Assembly (NCBI RefSeq): GCF_900101015.1
Contig: NZ_FNFZ01000010.1
Location: 67,588-131,587 of the forward strand
Length of the DNA: 64,000 nt
DNA from: Sarcina sp. DSM 11001
Lineage (GTDB): Bacteria; Bacillota; Clostridia; Lachnospirales; Lachnospiraceae
Direction of reading: 5' to 3'
Below the pieces are notes generated by a model. It was not told where the DNA came from and ran no database searches. It saw only the letters and a list, made by a program, of their open reading frames with translations. Position 1 is the first letter of the stretch; every line of letters starts with the position of its first letter. The position numbers were made by a program, and so were the translations under genes. Below, piece after piece: positions 24,388-33,166 of the stretch.

Positions 24388-25104
24388 GTGACCGGTAAAA
24401 AAAAGATTGGAATTGTCGGTGGAATGGGACCGATGGCAACTGTGTATCTGTTTCAGAAAATCGTAGAGAATACGGAGAGCCCCGACGATCAGGGACATAT
24501 CCGTATCTTTATCGACAATTGTCCGCAGATTCCCGACAGGACCAGGGCGATCAGCCGGGGAGACCACACCCCAGCGCAGATGATTCTTTCCTGTGCAAAG
24601 GGGCTGGCCGGGCAGGGGGCGGATATGATCCTGATGCCCTGCAATACTGCGCATTATTTTTACGAGGAAGTCCAGAAGGACCTGTCTGTTGAACTGGTCA
24701 ATATGATCGATGAGACGGCCAGGTCTTTAGCAGAGCAGAAGGTGCATACGGCCGGCCTTCTGGCGACAACCGGAACCGTGAATGCAAACCTGTATCAGAA
24801 ATATTGTGAAAAAAGAGGGATCGGGATTCTGCTTCCGGACAAAGAGGAACAGGATGCGGTTATGGACTTTATTTATTCCGGAGTAAAGGCTTCCAACTGG
24901 ACCTATGATGTGAAGGCGTTGCGGCGCGCCGCTGAGCACCTGCTGGAGAGAGGCGCCAGTACCCTGATCCTGGGCTGTACGGAAATACCCGTCGGTTTCC
25001 ACATGTTCGGGCTGGACCTGCCGGGAGTGGACACTCTGGAAGTGCTGGCCAGGGCTGCCGTTGTAAAAGCGGGCTACCGGCTCAATGGATCGTGTTTATC
25101 TTAA
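24388..25104 (+). CDS. Aspartate/glutamate racemase family protein
   Basis: 238 residues of the Asp/Glu racemase superfamily (PLP-independent, two-cysteine mechanism). The N-terminal KIGIVGGMGPMATVYLFQKIV is typical of the aspartate racemase subgroup. Both catalytic Cys are present, in MPCNTAHYF and LGCTEIPV. The start is GTG 24388 with AAAGGAGG nine bases upstream. Substrate is probably aspartate, or another amino acid; sequence alone cannot tell. It stands alone, preceded by the tandem repeat at 24256-24345. Confidence 0.9.
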   Translation: MTGKKKIGIVGGMGPMATVYLFQKIVENTESPDDQGHIRIFIDNCPQIPDRTRAISRGDHTPAQMILSCAKGLAGQGADMILMPCNTAHYFYEEVQKDLSVELVNMIDETARSLAEQKVHTAGLLATTGTVNANLYQKYCEKRGIGILLPDKEEQDAVMDFIYSGVKASNWTYDVKALRRAAEHLLERGASTLILGCTEIPVGFHMFGLDLPGVDTLEVLARAAVVKAGYRLNGSCLS

Positions 25105-25260
25105 TGCCTGCAAGAAGTCGAAGTCAGGGCTATATTCAGGGATCATTTCTAAAAGCGTGCAGGAGTCTGTATCCTGTTCAGGAGCTTTCAGGAGCTGTGG
25201 TAAAAGTTTGCCAAAAGCAGAATAGAGGACACCGCATGCCGAAAAGAGGAGGAGACAGGC

Positions 25261-26370
25261 TTGCCCGGAGAATTGAAACCCAGGATCCTGCGTTTTGAGA
25301 TCGGAAAGGAAGAAAAGGGAGAGACGATCAAGAGCTTCCTGATGCGCAGGGTTGGCTTTTCTTCCAAACAGCTGAGCAGGTTTAAATACAGGAAAGACGG
25401 GATCCTTTTAAACGGAGAGAAGAGATATGTGAATGCCGGTCTGTCGGAGGGAGATGTCCTGGAGATCCGGCTGACGCAGGGAGGTGAGCCGGTAGAAGCT
25501 CATCCGCATGACGCTCTCACCGGAGGGACCCCTCGGGAGGATGATCAGATGCCCGGCTATCAGAGAGCCCGGGACGGGCGTCTGCAGAAGATCTGGGCTG
25601 CTCCAGCCGGCTGGCTGGAAGAGAATCATCCTCTGCGGATCCTCTATGAGGATCAGGATATCCTGGCGGCCGACAAACCGTCCGGAGTTGTCTGCCATCC
25701 CAGTCCCGGCCATTATGATGATACGCTTTCCAATCAGGTCGCGCAGCACCTGGGAAGAATTGGACAGGAACTGGATGTCCGTGTGACAGGACGGCTGGAC
25801 AGGGACACCTCAGGGATCGTGATTTTTGCCCTGAATACGGAGACTGCCGCACAGCTCATCAAACAGCGGCAGGAAGCCTTAAAAAACAGATCAGATGCAT
25901 TGACCCCAGCGCCGGCACCGGCATCAGCCCTCAGGCAGATGACATCGGGCAACTGCTTTAAACTCTATATCGCAAGAGTGCGGGGCCGCTTTTTAGCCCT
26001 GACAGGTACAGTGGACCTGCCCCTGCGCAGAGAGAGTCAGGATTCCTTTCGTATGATCGCTTCCCCGGACGGAAAAAAAGCCAGGACTCATTACTGCGTG
26101 CTGGCAGAATGCCCTGACGGAACATCACTCATTGCCTGCCGGATCGAACACGGCCGCACCCATCAGATCCGCGTCCATATGGCGGAAACCGGGCATCCGA
26201 TCGTCGGGGACAGACTGTATGGACCAGAGGCGCCACAGGACAGCGGCATGACAGGTGTGCTGATGCTGCACGCATACCGGGCGGTTTTCCGCCAGCCATT
26301 TACCGGAAAAGAGATCAGGATCGAAGCCCCTCTTCCGGACTGGGCGTCCGGATCCGGCCTGCTGATCTGA
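25261..26370 (+). CDS. RluA-family pseudouridine synthase with S4 domain
   Basis: 369 residues. S4 RNA-binding domain (about 15-80), then the catalytic domain with the active-site GRLDRDTSGIVIFAL (catalytic Asp), HYCVL and CRIEHGRTHQIRVHM. Such enzymes isomerise uridine in 23S rRNA or tRNA. Two insertions, near 85-115 and 205-235, are Pro/Ala- or Gly-rich. A TTG at 25261 is the likely start, with AGAGGAGGAGAC just before; the ATG at 25236 is out of frame. It converges with the HAD gene, leaving only 3 bases between the stops. Confidence 0.92.
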   Translation: MPGELKPRILRFEIGKEEKGETIKSFLMRRVGFSSKQLSRFKYRKDGILLNGEKRYVNAGLSEGDVLEIRLTQGGEPVEAHPHDALTGGTPREDDQMPGYQRARDGRLQKIWAAPAGWLEENHPLRILYEDQDILAADKPSGVVCHPSPGHYDDTLSNQVAQHLGRIGQELDVRVTGRLDRDTSGIVIFALNTETAAQLIKQRQEALKNRSDALTPAPAPASALRQMTSGNCFKLYIARVRGRFLALTGTVDLPLRRESQDSFRMIASPDGKKARTHYCVLAECPDGTSLIACRIEHGRTHQIRVHMAETGHPIVGDRLYGPEAPQDSGMTGVLMLHAYRAVFRQPFTGKEIRIEAPLPDWASGSGLLI

Positions 26371-26373
26371 AAC

Positions 26374-27093
26374 TCAAAGGAAAGAGAGGAGCTCCGACGG
26401 GGTGGAAATGAGCGCCAGAGGATGGAGCGACTCCAGAAAATCTGCGCTGCGGAAACCCCAGGTGACACAGATGCAGTCCATTCCGGTGTTCAGGGCAGTC
26501 TGCACATCGATCTCGGAATCGCCAAGATAGAGAGATTCCCCGGCTGAGACACCGAGCAGCCGCATAGCCTCTTCTGTCATGTCGGGGGCGGGTTTCCTCC
26601 GGATGCCGGGCTGTTCTCCTGTTGAAACATCAAACAGGCCTTCAAAGCATTCCTCAGCCAGCTTCCGCACTGCGGGATCCGGTTTGTTGGAGACGACGGC
26701 TGTTTTGAAACCTCTGCTGCGGAGAGTCCGAAGCAGATCCATGATCCCGTCGTAAGGTCCGGTATGCTCCATACTGTGTTCCAGATAATAAGGGCGGAAA
26801 ACGCCTTCAATTCTTTCAATTTCTTTTTCGTCGATCCCGGGGACAGTCATCCTCTGCGGGGTGCCGATCAGGCGGAGCATTTCCTGATCCTGTTCGCCGG
26901 CCTCTATGGACAGGGCCCGCTGCAGGGCGGTGTGAACACCGCTCCCGAACAGTTCCTTGCACTGCTCACGCGTAAAATCGTGCTTATGCCCGCACCGGGC
27001 CAGGGCATAATTAATGGAAGCCCTCAGGTCATCTACCGTGTCAAGGATAGTTCCATCCATATCAAAGATCACTGCTTTATACTTTTTTTTCAA
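26374..27093 (-). CDS. HAD-superfamily phosphatase (phosphoglycolate phosphatase-like)
   Basis: 239 residues of HAD subfamily IA. Motif I AVIFDMDGTILDT, motif II TAVVSNKP, motif III/IV RKPAPDM and YLGDSEIDVQTA are all intact. Cap-domain layout resembles Gph/PgpP phosphatases. Likely substrate is a small phosphate ester such as phosphoglycolate, not certain. It follows the FtsK-like gene by 28 bases on the same strand and is probably cotranscribed with it. Confidence 0.9.
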   Translation of the reverse strand: MKKKYKAVIFDMDGTILDTVDDLRASINYALARCGHKHDFTREQCKELFGSGVHTALQRALSIEAGEQDQEMLRLIGTPQRMTVPGIDEKEIERIEGVFRPYYLEHSMEHTGPYDGIMDLLRTLRSRGFKTAVVSNKPDPAVRKLAEECFEGLFDVSTGEQPGIRRKPAPDMTEEAMRLLGVSAGESLYLGDSEIDVQTALNTGMDCICVTWGFRSADFLESLHPLALISTPSELLSFL

Positions 27094-27121
27094 TTCAGAA
27101 TTCCTTTATCGTTTAGTAAAA

Positions 27122-28279
27122 TCATCTTGCAAACAGCTTTTCCCAGAGGGTGGGCTCTTTGACCCGGGCGGAGGGATCTTCAAAATTGTCCAGGATCGCG
27201 GAGACGACAGCCCGGATCTCCTTTACACTGACGATCCCGCTCTGGAGCAGGTAGGGAGGCTGGGAAGTACCATCCACATAATAGAGCATGCCTTTTTTTC
27301 CCAGTTTCTCTGCGCCCTTGCGGTCGATCATGACATAGGAGTCCGCAATTGAGTCGGTGCGCAGACAGACTCTGGAGGGAAAGCTGTTCCTTATATCTCT
27401 GAAATAGACGCTCTTTTCAGAGCAGACGATCACATGGATCCCGCAGGCAGACGACATCTCGGCAAGGTTTGTGACGAGAGAGGCCGTCCGTTTTTTTCCG
27501 TGGGCAGCGAGGTTGGAGTACTCCTCAATGATCACGATCAGATGTTTCATGAGGCCTGCCCGTCTGTTAAAATCATAGATCGTCCGGCACCGGCTTTCAA
27601 ACAGAGCAGTATAACGCCTGTCCACTTCGGCCTGGAGATCCTCCAGAAGCTCCAGTTCTTCAGCCGGATCAGAAGAGATCTGGCAGTAGGGAATCTCGCT
27701 GTAGCGGGAGAATTCACTGCGCCTCTGTCCGCACAGGTACAATTCGATCTCTTCCGGGGTATGGGAGAGCAGGAGACTGATGATGATCCCATGCAGGAAA
27801 GCTGTACGCCCCAGCCCTGCGACAAGCAGATGGGGAGTCTGTGACAGATCCTCGAAATAACTCTGCCTGTAGATATCCATCCCGATGGCGATCGGGATCC
27901 CCTGAGGTGTACTCAGTTCCCGGTCAAATTCTCCGTCAGTCAGAATATCTCCCAGATAGACCTGGTCGGTCTGCCAGGGGACATCGATATAGATATGGCC
28001 GTCCGCCCTGTAAACCTGCACATCGTTACGGTTAAAGATCGCCTTGTAGGTGGGAAGGAGCCCGATGATGCGGTCGGCGCTGCGCCGGTCATCAGGAATG
28101 ATCCCGAACCTGGTGAGAGTCGGTCCCTGCAGCTGGGTGTCCAGGAGTCCGTCGATCCCGTTTTCCGCCCACAGGTCAAAGAGCTCGTCCGTATAGGGCT
28201 TGAGAGAGCGTTCATTCCATCTTGTATGATATTTTAATAAATCCTTCGTAAGAGGGAGTACAAAATCCTTATTATTCAC
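27122..28279 (-). CDS. FtsK/SpoIIIE-like soluble protein with degenerate Walker A (pseudo-ATPase)
   Basis: 385 residues, no membrane helices and no gamma (KOPS-reading) domain. It follows the FtsK motor core: QLQGPTLTRFGIIP (beta domain), IPIAIGMDIYRQSYFEDLSQTPHLLVAG, and the late block FPSRVCLRTDSIADSYVMID then GAEKLGKKGMLYY. At the Walker A position it reads AGLGRTAFLHG where FtsK has AGATGSGKS, so Lys and Ser/Thr are lost; Walker B is VIIEEYSNL with Glu for the first Asp. Probably cannot hydrolyse ATP; it may act as a partner or decoy for FtsK-type hexamers. The start is GTG 28279, with a weak ribosome site. Confidence 0.8.
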   Translation of the reverse strand: MNNKDFVLPLTKDLLKYHTRWNERSLKPYTDELFDLWAENGIDGLLDTQLQGPTLTRFGIIPDDRRSADRIIGLLPTYKAIFNRNDVQVYRADGHIYIDVPWQTDQVYLGDILTDGEFDRELSTPQGIPIAIGMDIYRQSYFEDLSQTPHLLVAGLGRTAFLHGIIISLLLSHTPEEIELYLCGQRRSEFSRYSEIPYCQISSDPAEELELLEDLQAEVDRRYTALFESRCRTIYDFNRRAGLMKHLIVIIEEYSNLAAHGKKRTASLVTNLAEMSSACGIHVIVCSEKSVYFRDIRNSFPSRVCLRTDSIADSYVMIDRKGAEKLGKKGMLYYVDGTSQPPYLLQSGIVSVKEIRAVVSAILDNFEDPSARVKEPTLWEKLFAR

Positions 28280-28395
28280 TGTATTTTGGTCTCTATGGAA
28301 AAATCTGCTTCATTAAAAAGCATTATGATCTCTATGAAAGGCGAAACGTGCGAAATGCGTATCTGCGAAACGCGCACGGAGTGCCGTGGAAATTC

Positions 28396-28404
28396 ATTAT
28401 ATCA
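28396..28404 (-). promoter_or_regulatory. Extended -10 promoter of the FtsK-like/HAD unit
   Basis: On the minus strand TGATATAAT is a perfect extended -10 element (TGnTATAAT); no -35 match is found 17 bases upstream. It would give a leader of about 110 nt. Confidence 0.5.
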
Positions 28405-28463
28405 CGAAAAGAAATGACGTGTTATAATAATTCTCTAAAATATGATACAGCTGTTCATAGCTG

Positions 28464-28616
28464 GCTACAGTACACGCCCTATCGAGGGCGTGTACTGTAG
28501 CTTGCGAAAATCCCATTCCAAATCGCTTCGCGATGGGATTTTCGCCGTAAAACTCGGGTTTTTCGCGAAAAAGCCGCGAAAAACGCCTCGAGTTTCGAGC
28601 CGGTCTGTACTGTAAC
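28464..28616 (-). mobile_element. 153-bp MITE-like element, copy 2 (inverted)
   Basis: Reverse complement of 18764-18916 with no difference seen in 153 bases. It is bounded exactly by the 8-base direct repeat CATAGCTG (28456-28463 and 28617-28624), different from the duplication at copy 1. The two independent target duplications define the same ends, which shows transposition rather than segmental duplication. It lies upstream of the FtsK-like gene's promoter. Confidence 0.92.
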
Positions 28617-28854
28617 CATAGCTGCTCACTTGTCTGCATGTGTCCGGAAACCCATACACTGCCGGGCAGGGCCAGGCATAGACTGCGGCTGTTCATGGCT
28701 TCGCGCCGGTAAGTATATGAGTGAAAACGCATAAGCAGACGGGCGGCCGGACAAATCAATGGACACCATAAAAGAAAAGCGTATGGAAACAGGTATTGCG
28801 GGACCTGCGCGATCATACCGGACGGAATACCGCCCGCATAAGGAAAGGAACAGG

Positions 28855-29781
28855 ATGAAGAACAGGATTCGAATGATCGGGATCGATCTGGACGGGACTT
28901 TACTGACAAAAAATAAGGAATTTCTGCCCTATAGCAAAAAAACAGTGGAAGACGCTCTGGAGGCCGGCCTTACAATAGTACCTGTTACCGGGAGACCGCT
29001 CACGGGAGTCCCTGTCGAAATACTGGAGATCCCCGGCATCCGTTATGTGATCACTTCGAACGGAGCCAATACCTATGATCTTACGGAACTGGAGGCAGTC
29101 AGGAAAGAGCAGGCTCCTTATCCGGTGCTGACTGCAGGCTCTGTCCTCAGGAAAGCCCACATGTCCCATGATCTGGTCCGGGAGATCCTGTCGACAGCAC
29201 CGGGAGAAGATGTGATCAGGGAGATCTTTGTCCGCGGAGTCGGTTACCATGACGAAAGGACGCAGGGACTGCTGGAAGCGAAGTTTGCCCTGGCGCCGCA
29301 GATCATGGCTTATATTAACAGAAGCAGAAAGATCGTTCCGGATTTTGAAAAGCTTCTGACAGATGAGTCCTCCCACGTGGAAAATATTTCCCTGATGTTT
29401 CTTTCACAGGACCTGCGGGACAGGGTTTATAACAAACTGGAGACTTCCTTCAACGAAAAGAGAGATCCCCTGATCCACGTGCTTCTTCCCTGGGTGACTG
29501 ACATGGAGATCACCCATATTCTGGCCGATAAATGGCTCGCGCTCAGAGATCTGGGAAGAAAACTCTCAATCTGCGAAAATGAGATAGCAGCGATCGGGGA
29601 CGGAGACAACGACAGGCCCATGCTGCACGGCGCAGGCTTCGGGATAGCCATGGGAAATGCGCCTGACTTTGTCAAGAAGACAGCCGATATGATCACTCTG
29701 GACAACGAACACGAGGGAGCGGCTCTTATGATCCGGAAAATACTGGAAAAAGGAGAGCCAGACGGAAGCGAAATAGACTGA
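28855..29781 (+). CDS. Cof-type HAD-IIB family phosphatase
   Basis: 308 residues. Motif I GIDLDGTLLTKNKEF, the SNGANTYDL segment of the C2-cap class, and motif IV AAIGDGDNDRPML with GIAMGNAPDFVK place it in the Cof/YidA group, which dephosphorylates sugar phosphates, FMN and similar small molecules. ATG 28855 with AAGGAAAGG upstream is preferred; the frame is open further upstream but has no better site. A gap of 57 bases precedes the next gene on the same strand. Confidence 0.92.
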   Translation: MKNRIRMIGIDLDGTLLTKNKEFLPYSKKTVEDALEAGLTIVPVTGRPLTGVPVEILEIPGIRYVITSNGANTYDLTELEAVRKEQAPYPVLTAGSVLRKAHMSHDLVREILSTAPGEDVIREIFVRGVGYHDERTQGLLEAKFALAPQIMAYINRSRKIVPDFEKLLTDESSHVENISLMFLSQDLRDRVYNKLETSFNEKRDPLIHVLLPWVTDMEITHILADKWLALRDLGRKLSICENEIAAIGDGDNDRPMLHGAGFGIAMGNAPDFVKKTADMITLDNEHEGAALMIRKILEKGEPDGSEID

Positions 29782-29838
29782 ATTGGATGAAATAGATTTA
29801 AGTGGAATAAGATAGATTGGGGCAGAAGGGAGGAGGCT

Positions 29839-31572
29839 ATGTACGGTGCTATATTGGGGGATCTGGCGGGATTTCCCTGTGAGAATCATCCTGCAGACCT
29901 GACGGACAGGAATCTTCCCCTGATCCGGATGCCGGAGGAGGAAAACGAAAATACTTTTTCCGACAAGACTGTCCTGACGACAGCCCTTGAAGAGGGGCTG
30001 TTGTGCTTTGAGCGCAGGATGCCTGAGATCCTTGCCGGAAAAAGAGATAATACCGTAAAAAGAGATAATAACAGAGATAATAGCAGAAGAGAAGAAAACA
30101 AGAACGAAGAAAAGCGGAGCGAAAAAAACGACAGAGAAGAAAGCAAGAGCGAAGAGGGAGATCGAAGCGAAAAAAAAGCGCAGGATCCGGTCCGCCCGGG
30201 ATCAGGCGGTGCTGCCGGCCTCTTTGAAGAGATCCTGTCGGAGGAACTGACAACGGCCTTCCGGCGTTTCGGGACAGCCTATCCCCTGGCCGGCTACACC
30301 ATGGATACGAGTATCTGGCTGTTCAGGGAGGGAACGGCTCCAGGGACACAGGCTGAAGCTGGACCTGCCGCGAGGGTTAGTCCGATCGCCTGGATGTTTC
30401 AGGATGACCTCTACATGATGCGCCATATGGCGCGTCTTCAGGCCTCGCTCACAAACCGCAGCAAAGAGACAGTCCGCGCGGCGGACGCAGCCGCCTGTCT
30501 GGTCTTCCTGGCTCTTCACGGCTGTACAAAGGATTATATGGCTGCTTTTATGGGGAAGGAATTCGGATACCGGATCCCGGAAGAGGAAGCCATGCGCGGG
30601 GAGGTGCTGAGCGGAGGCAGATCCCCGGATCCCGGACTGTGTGTCCGCGCCGCCCTGACCGCTTTTCTGTACGGGACGGATTTTGAAGATGTCCTGCGAA
30701 GGGCAGTCTCCATGGGAGGGAGCTGCGCGGATATCGCTGCGATCGCAGGAGCCGCGGCGGAGGCCTTTTTCGGGATGCCGGAGGAATGGAAAGAAACCTG
30801 CAGGCAGTCCCTGCCGGATGACCTTCGCGCTGCAGCGGATACCTTTGCAGAGCGGATGGAGTTTCGCCGCAGGAGGAGAGAGACAGATCCGGCAGCCAGA
30901 AAACGGTGGGAGAATGCTTTGATCCGGGCTTCTGAACGGCATCCTGCTGCCGTACAGGGAAATGAGGAGCTGGAAGGTGTGATCGCGCAGATGCTGGAAA
31001 AGAGGGATCAGCAGTCGCTTCTTCTGGCCCTTGAAATGCTTCGCCGGCGTATGCAGCAAAAGGGCAGAGTTCTGGTACCGCTCCTTGGAGTCCGGCGGGC
31101 AGAGGCAGGGGAAAATGCCAGGATGGAATCTGAAGGAAATACAGTAGGAAACTCAGAAGGAAATTCTGAAAGAAATACTGATGGAAATGAAAGGAAGGAA
31201 GAAGGACAGCGGCAGGGAAAAGAAAATGCAGTAGTCTATCGACTGCAGACACTGCGGACGAGGGACGGAAAACTCTGGCAGCCCGCCTATACAAGCCGTG
31301 GACAGCTGGAGAAAGGCAGAGCTTTCCTGAAAAGCAGGGAAGAAAAACAGGACAGTGCCATGGCCCTGTCCTGGTCGATCGAAGCTCTGTTGAGATCATT
31401 TCTGCCTGATGAAAAGGCAAAGAGCGCCCGGGCTGTGGAACCTCAGCGCAAGGCGCCGCCTGAAATAGCGGGAATTGTCCTGAATCCTTATGACAAAGCT
31501 CTGTATCTGCCCCGCAAGACCATAGAAGCTGTCCTTGCGGCACACAAAACTGATGGACATAAGCTTTCCTGA
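29839..31572 (+). CDS. ADP-ribosylglycohydrolase-like protein fused to an SseB-type domain
   Basis: 577 residues. The N-terminus (MYGAILGDLAGFPCE, then FSDKTVLTTALEEG) and a later block (RAALTAFLYGTDFEDVLRRA, VSMGGSCADIAAIAGAAAEA) follow the ADP-ribosylglycohydrolase fold. The metal-binding residues are altered: the (S/T)DDT motif is SDKT and the GGDTDT motif is GGSCAD, so hydrolase activity is doubtful. From about residue 365 the sequence resembles SseB proteins, ending with GIVLNPYDKALYLPRKTIE. Two hydrophilic low-complexity stretches, about 68-116 (Asn/Lys/Arg/Glu) and 430-455 (Asn/Gly/Ser/Glu), join the parts. AGGGAGGAGG precedes the ATG. Role unknown. Confidence 0.75.
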   Translation: MYGAILGDLAGFPCENHPADLTDRNLPLIRMPEEENENTFSDKTVLTTALEEGLLCFERRMPEILAGKRDNTVKRDNNRDNSRREENKNEEKRSEKNDREESKSEEGDRSEKKAQDPVRPGSGGAAGLFEEILSEELTTAFRRFGTAYPLAGYTMDTSIWLFREGTAPGTQAEAGPAARVSPIAWMFQDDLYMMRHMARLQASLTNRSKETVRAADAAACLVFLALHGCTKDYMAAFMGKEFGYRIPEEEAMRGEVLSGGRSPDPGLCVRAALTAFLYGTDFEDVLRRAVSMGGSCADIAAIAGAAAEAFFGMPEEWKETCRQSLPDDLRAAADTFAERMEFRRRRRETDPAARKRWENALIRASERHPAAVQGNEELEGVIAQMLEKRDQQSLLLALEMLRRRMQQKGRVLVPLLGVRRAEAGENARMESEGNTVGNSEGNSERNTDGNERKEEGQRQGKENAVVYRLQTLRTRDGKLWQPAYTSRGQLEKGRAFLKSREEKQDSAMALSWSIEALLRSFLPDEKAKSARAVEPQRKAPPEIAGIVLNPYDKALYLPRKTIEAVLAAHKTDGHKLS

Positions 31573-31658
31573 AAACAGGATCCTTTTTTGCGCGTGCATC
31601 CCACGTCTGAAGACACGGGTATTACGCGATGAAGAATAAAAAGGTTTTATTTAACCGG

Positions 31659-32057
31659 TCATGTGGACACCGGGGTCTCTTCACTGACGATTTGCCGGCA
31701 AAGAGAGAGCCACTGGCAGTTCGGACAGCATTCCTCCAGAAGCTCCAGGGACAGAGGCGGAAGCATGGAGAGCAGGGTTTTCCACGTATATTCTTTTCCC
31801 GGAAGTATGTTGTATCTGCCGCTGACCAATACATCAAAGATGGAGGGACGAAGTGAAGTACAGGACCATCCATTCCTGTTGGAACATAGATGGCAAATAT
31901 CATCACAGATATTTACGATCTGCAGGGAGGTCTCCGCATTTTCTTTAAGCTCAGCGACAATCTTTTTCATCCCTGCGACAAAGTCCGGGCTGTATCCGGA
32001 TCCGCGGAAAGTCTGCAGGCAGAGAATGTGATGGGGACGAAGACGCAGAGTGCTCAA
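31659..32057 (-). CDS. DUF1284 domain protein
   Basis: 132 residues from a TTG start at 32057 that has AAAGGAG upstream; an ATG at 32102 in the same frame lacks a site. The protein begins with LRLRPHHILCLQTFRG, the usual N-terminal motif of DUF1284, and has seven or more Cys (CDDICHLCSN, ECCPNCQWLSLC), consistent with an iron-sulfur or zinc site. Function unknown. No operon partner; it converges on the ARH-like gene. Confidence 0.8.
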   Translation of the reverse strand: MSTLRLRPHHILCLQTFRGSGYSPDFVAGMKKIVAELKENAETSLQIVNICDDICHLCSNRNGWSCTSLRPSIFDVLVSGRYNILPGKEYTWKTLLSMLPPLSLELLEECCPNCQWLSLCRQIVSEETPVST

Positions 32058-32463
32058 ATCTGTACCGCTCCTTTCCCTGCACCAGGCAGAAAAACATGAC
32101 AATATGACGGCGAAAGCGACCGGAAATAATGGACTCCTGCCGTCGGAAATATGTATAGATCACTTACTGGCACCTGAGGATCTGTATTGAAAATACTTCT
32201 GATTTTACGGGTTGTCAACCAAAATACAAATTGATGGTTAACGAATACAATTTATAGTCATCCATTTGGACTCATTGCTTTTTTTATACAGGAACGGAAG
32301 AAATAATAAGAGAATAATAGTCAAAATAATCTCTACGATTCTGCTTGACAATGATGGAATACAAAGGTATCCTATATATAAGTTGTGTACAATTTAATGG
32401 TAAACAATGTTAAAGAAAAGAACCCGCTTTCCCGTCATTTATTTAGAAAAGAGGAGAATTAAG
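32058..32463 (+). promoter_or_regulatory. gpx upstream region with promoter and repeated 18-bp motif
   Basis: About 400 bases without a gene. A promoter candidate TTGACA (32345-32350) plus TATCCT (32368-32373, 17-base spacer) precedes gpx by about 90 bases. Two related 18-mers, TACAAATTGATGGTTAAC (32225-32242) and TACAATTTAATGGTAAAC (32388-32405), match at 15 of 18 positions, one on each side of the promoter; GGTTGTCAACC (32211-32221) is a perfect palindrome nearby. These are operator candidates. Confidence 0.45.
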
Positions 32464-33003
32464 ATGATTTATGATTTTACTTTGAAAACAGGAAAAGGCG
32501 AAGATTTGAATCTGGCAGATTATAAGGGAAAAGTCATCCTCATCGTCAATACGGCGACTGGCTGCGGCTTTACTCCCCAGTATGCCCCTATTGAACAGCT
32601 GTACAAAGACTATCACGATCAGGGACTTGAAATTCTGGATATCCCCTGCAATCAGTTCGGCGGTCAGGCCCCCGGAACAGATGATGAGATCCATGAATTC
32701 TGCACTATTCATTTTAACACGACCTTCCCTCAGATGAAGAAGGCAGATGTGAACGGAGAGAACGAACTCCCTCTGTATACCTGGCTCAAGTCACAGAAAG
32801 GCTTTGAAGGATTCGGCGAACATCAGCTCGCCGGGCTTCTGACGGAGATGCTTTCCAAGGCAGATCCCGACTGGGACAAAAAGCCTGATATCAAATGGAA
32901 CTTCACTAAATTTGTGATCGACAGGGACGGAAACGTTGCTGCCCGCTTCGAGCCGACAGCGGATATGGCCGCAGTTGAAGCCTGCATCAAGTCTCTGCTT
33001 TAA
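32464..33003 (+). CDS. Glutathione peroxidase-family thiol peroxidase
   Basis: 179 residues. Reduces peroxides, in bacteria usually with thioredoxin rather than glutathione. The peroxidatic Cys lies in NTATGCGFTPQYAPIE (TGC codon, so not selenocysteine), followed by IPCNQFGGQAPGT and the conserved Trp-Asn pair in KWNFTKFVIDRDG. ATG 32464 is chosen because GAGGAG is 7 bases upstream; the frame is open to 32407. Monocistronic, ends at a bidirectional terminator, and faces the MarR gene, a likely regulator. Confidence 0.94.
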   Translation: MIYDFTLKTGKGEDLNLADYKGKVILIVNTATGCGFTPQYAPIEQLYKDYHDQGLEILDIPCNQFGGQAPGTDDEIHEFCTIHFNTTFPQMKKADVNGENELPLYTWLKSQKGFEGFGEHQLAGLLTEMLSKADPDWDKKPDIKWNFTKFVIDRDGNVAARFEPTADMAAVEACIKSLL

Positions 33004-33090
33004 TTTTGCTTAAGAGTCTTTCAGGAGCTGGCGTAAGTAACAGTTCTTTAGTTTTTAGAGTTCTTTAGTTTTTAGTTAAAGAAAAAATGA

Positions 33091-33149
33091 AACAGGGAGC
33101 CTTCTTAGTTCCGCTTAGAAATGGAACGGGAAAGGCGCCCTGTTTTTTT
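33091..33149. terminator. Bidirectional terminator between gpx and marR
   Basis: Long stem with AACAGGGAGCCTT on one side and AAGGCGCCCTGTT on the other (one mismatch), then T7; reading the other strand there is an equivalent T-rich tail. The inner TAGTTCC/GGAAC extends it. Confidence 0.8.
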
Positions 33150-33166
33150 ACATCCTCAAACTCTGT

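Noticed and set aside
32464-33003. Selenocysteine in the glutathione peroxidase
   Set aside because: The active-site codon is TGC, not TGA.
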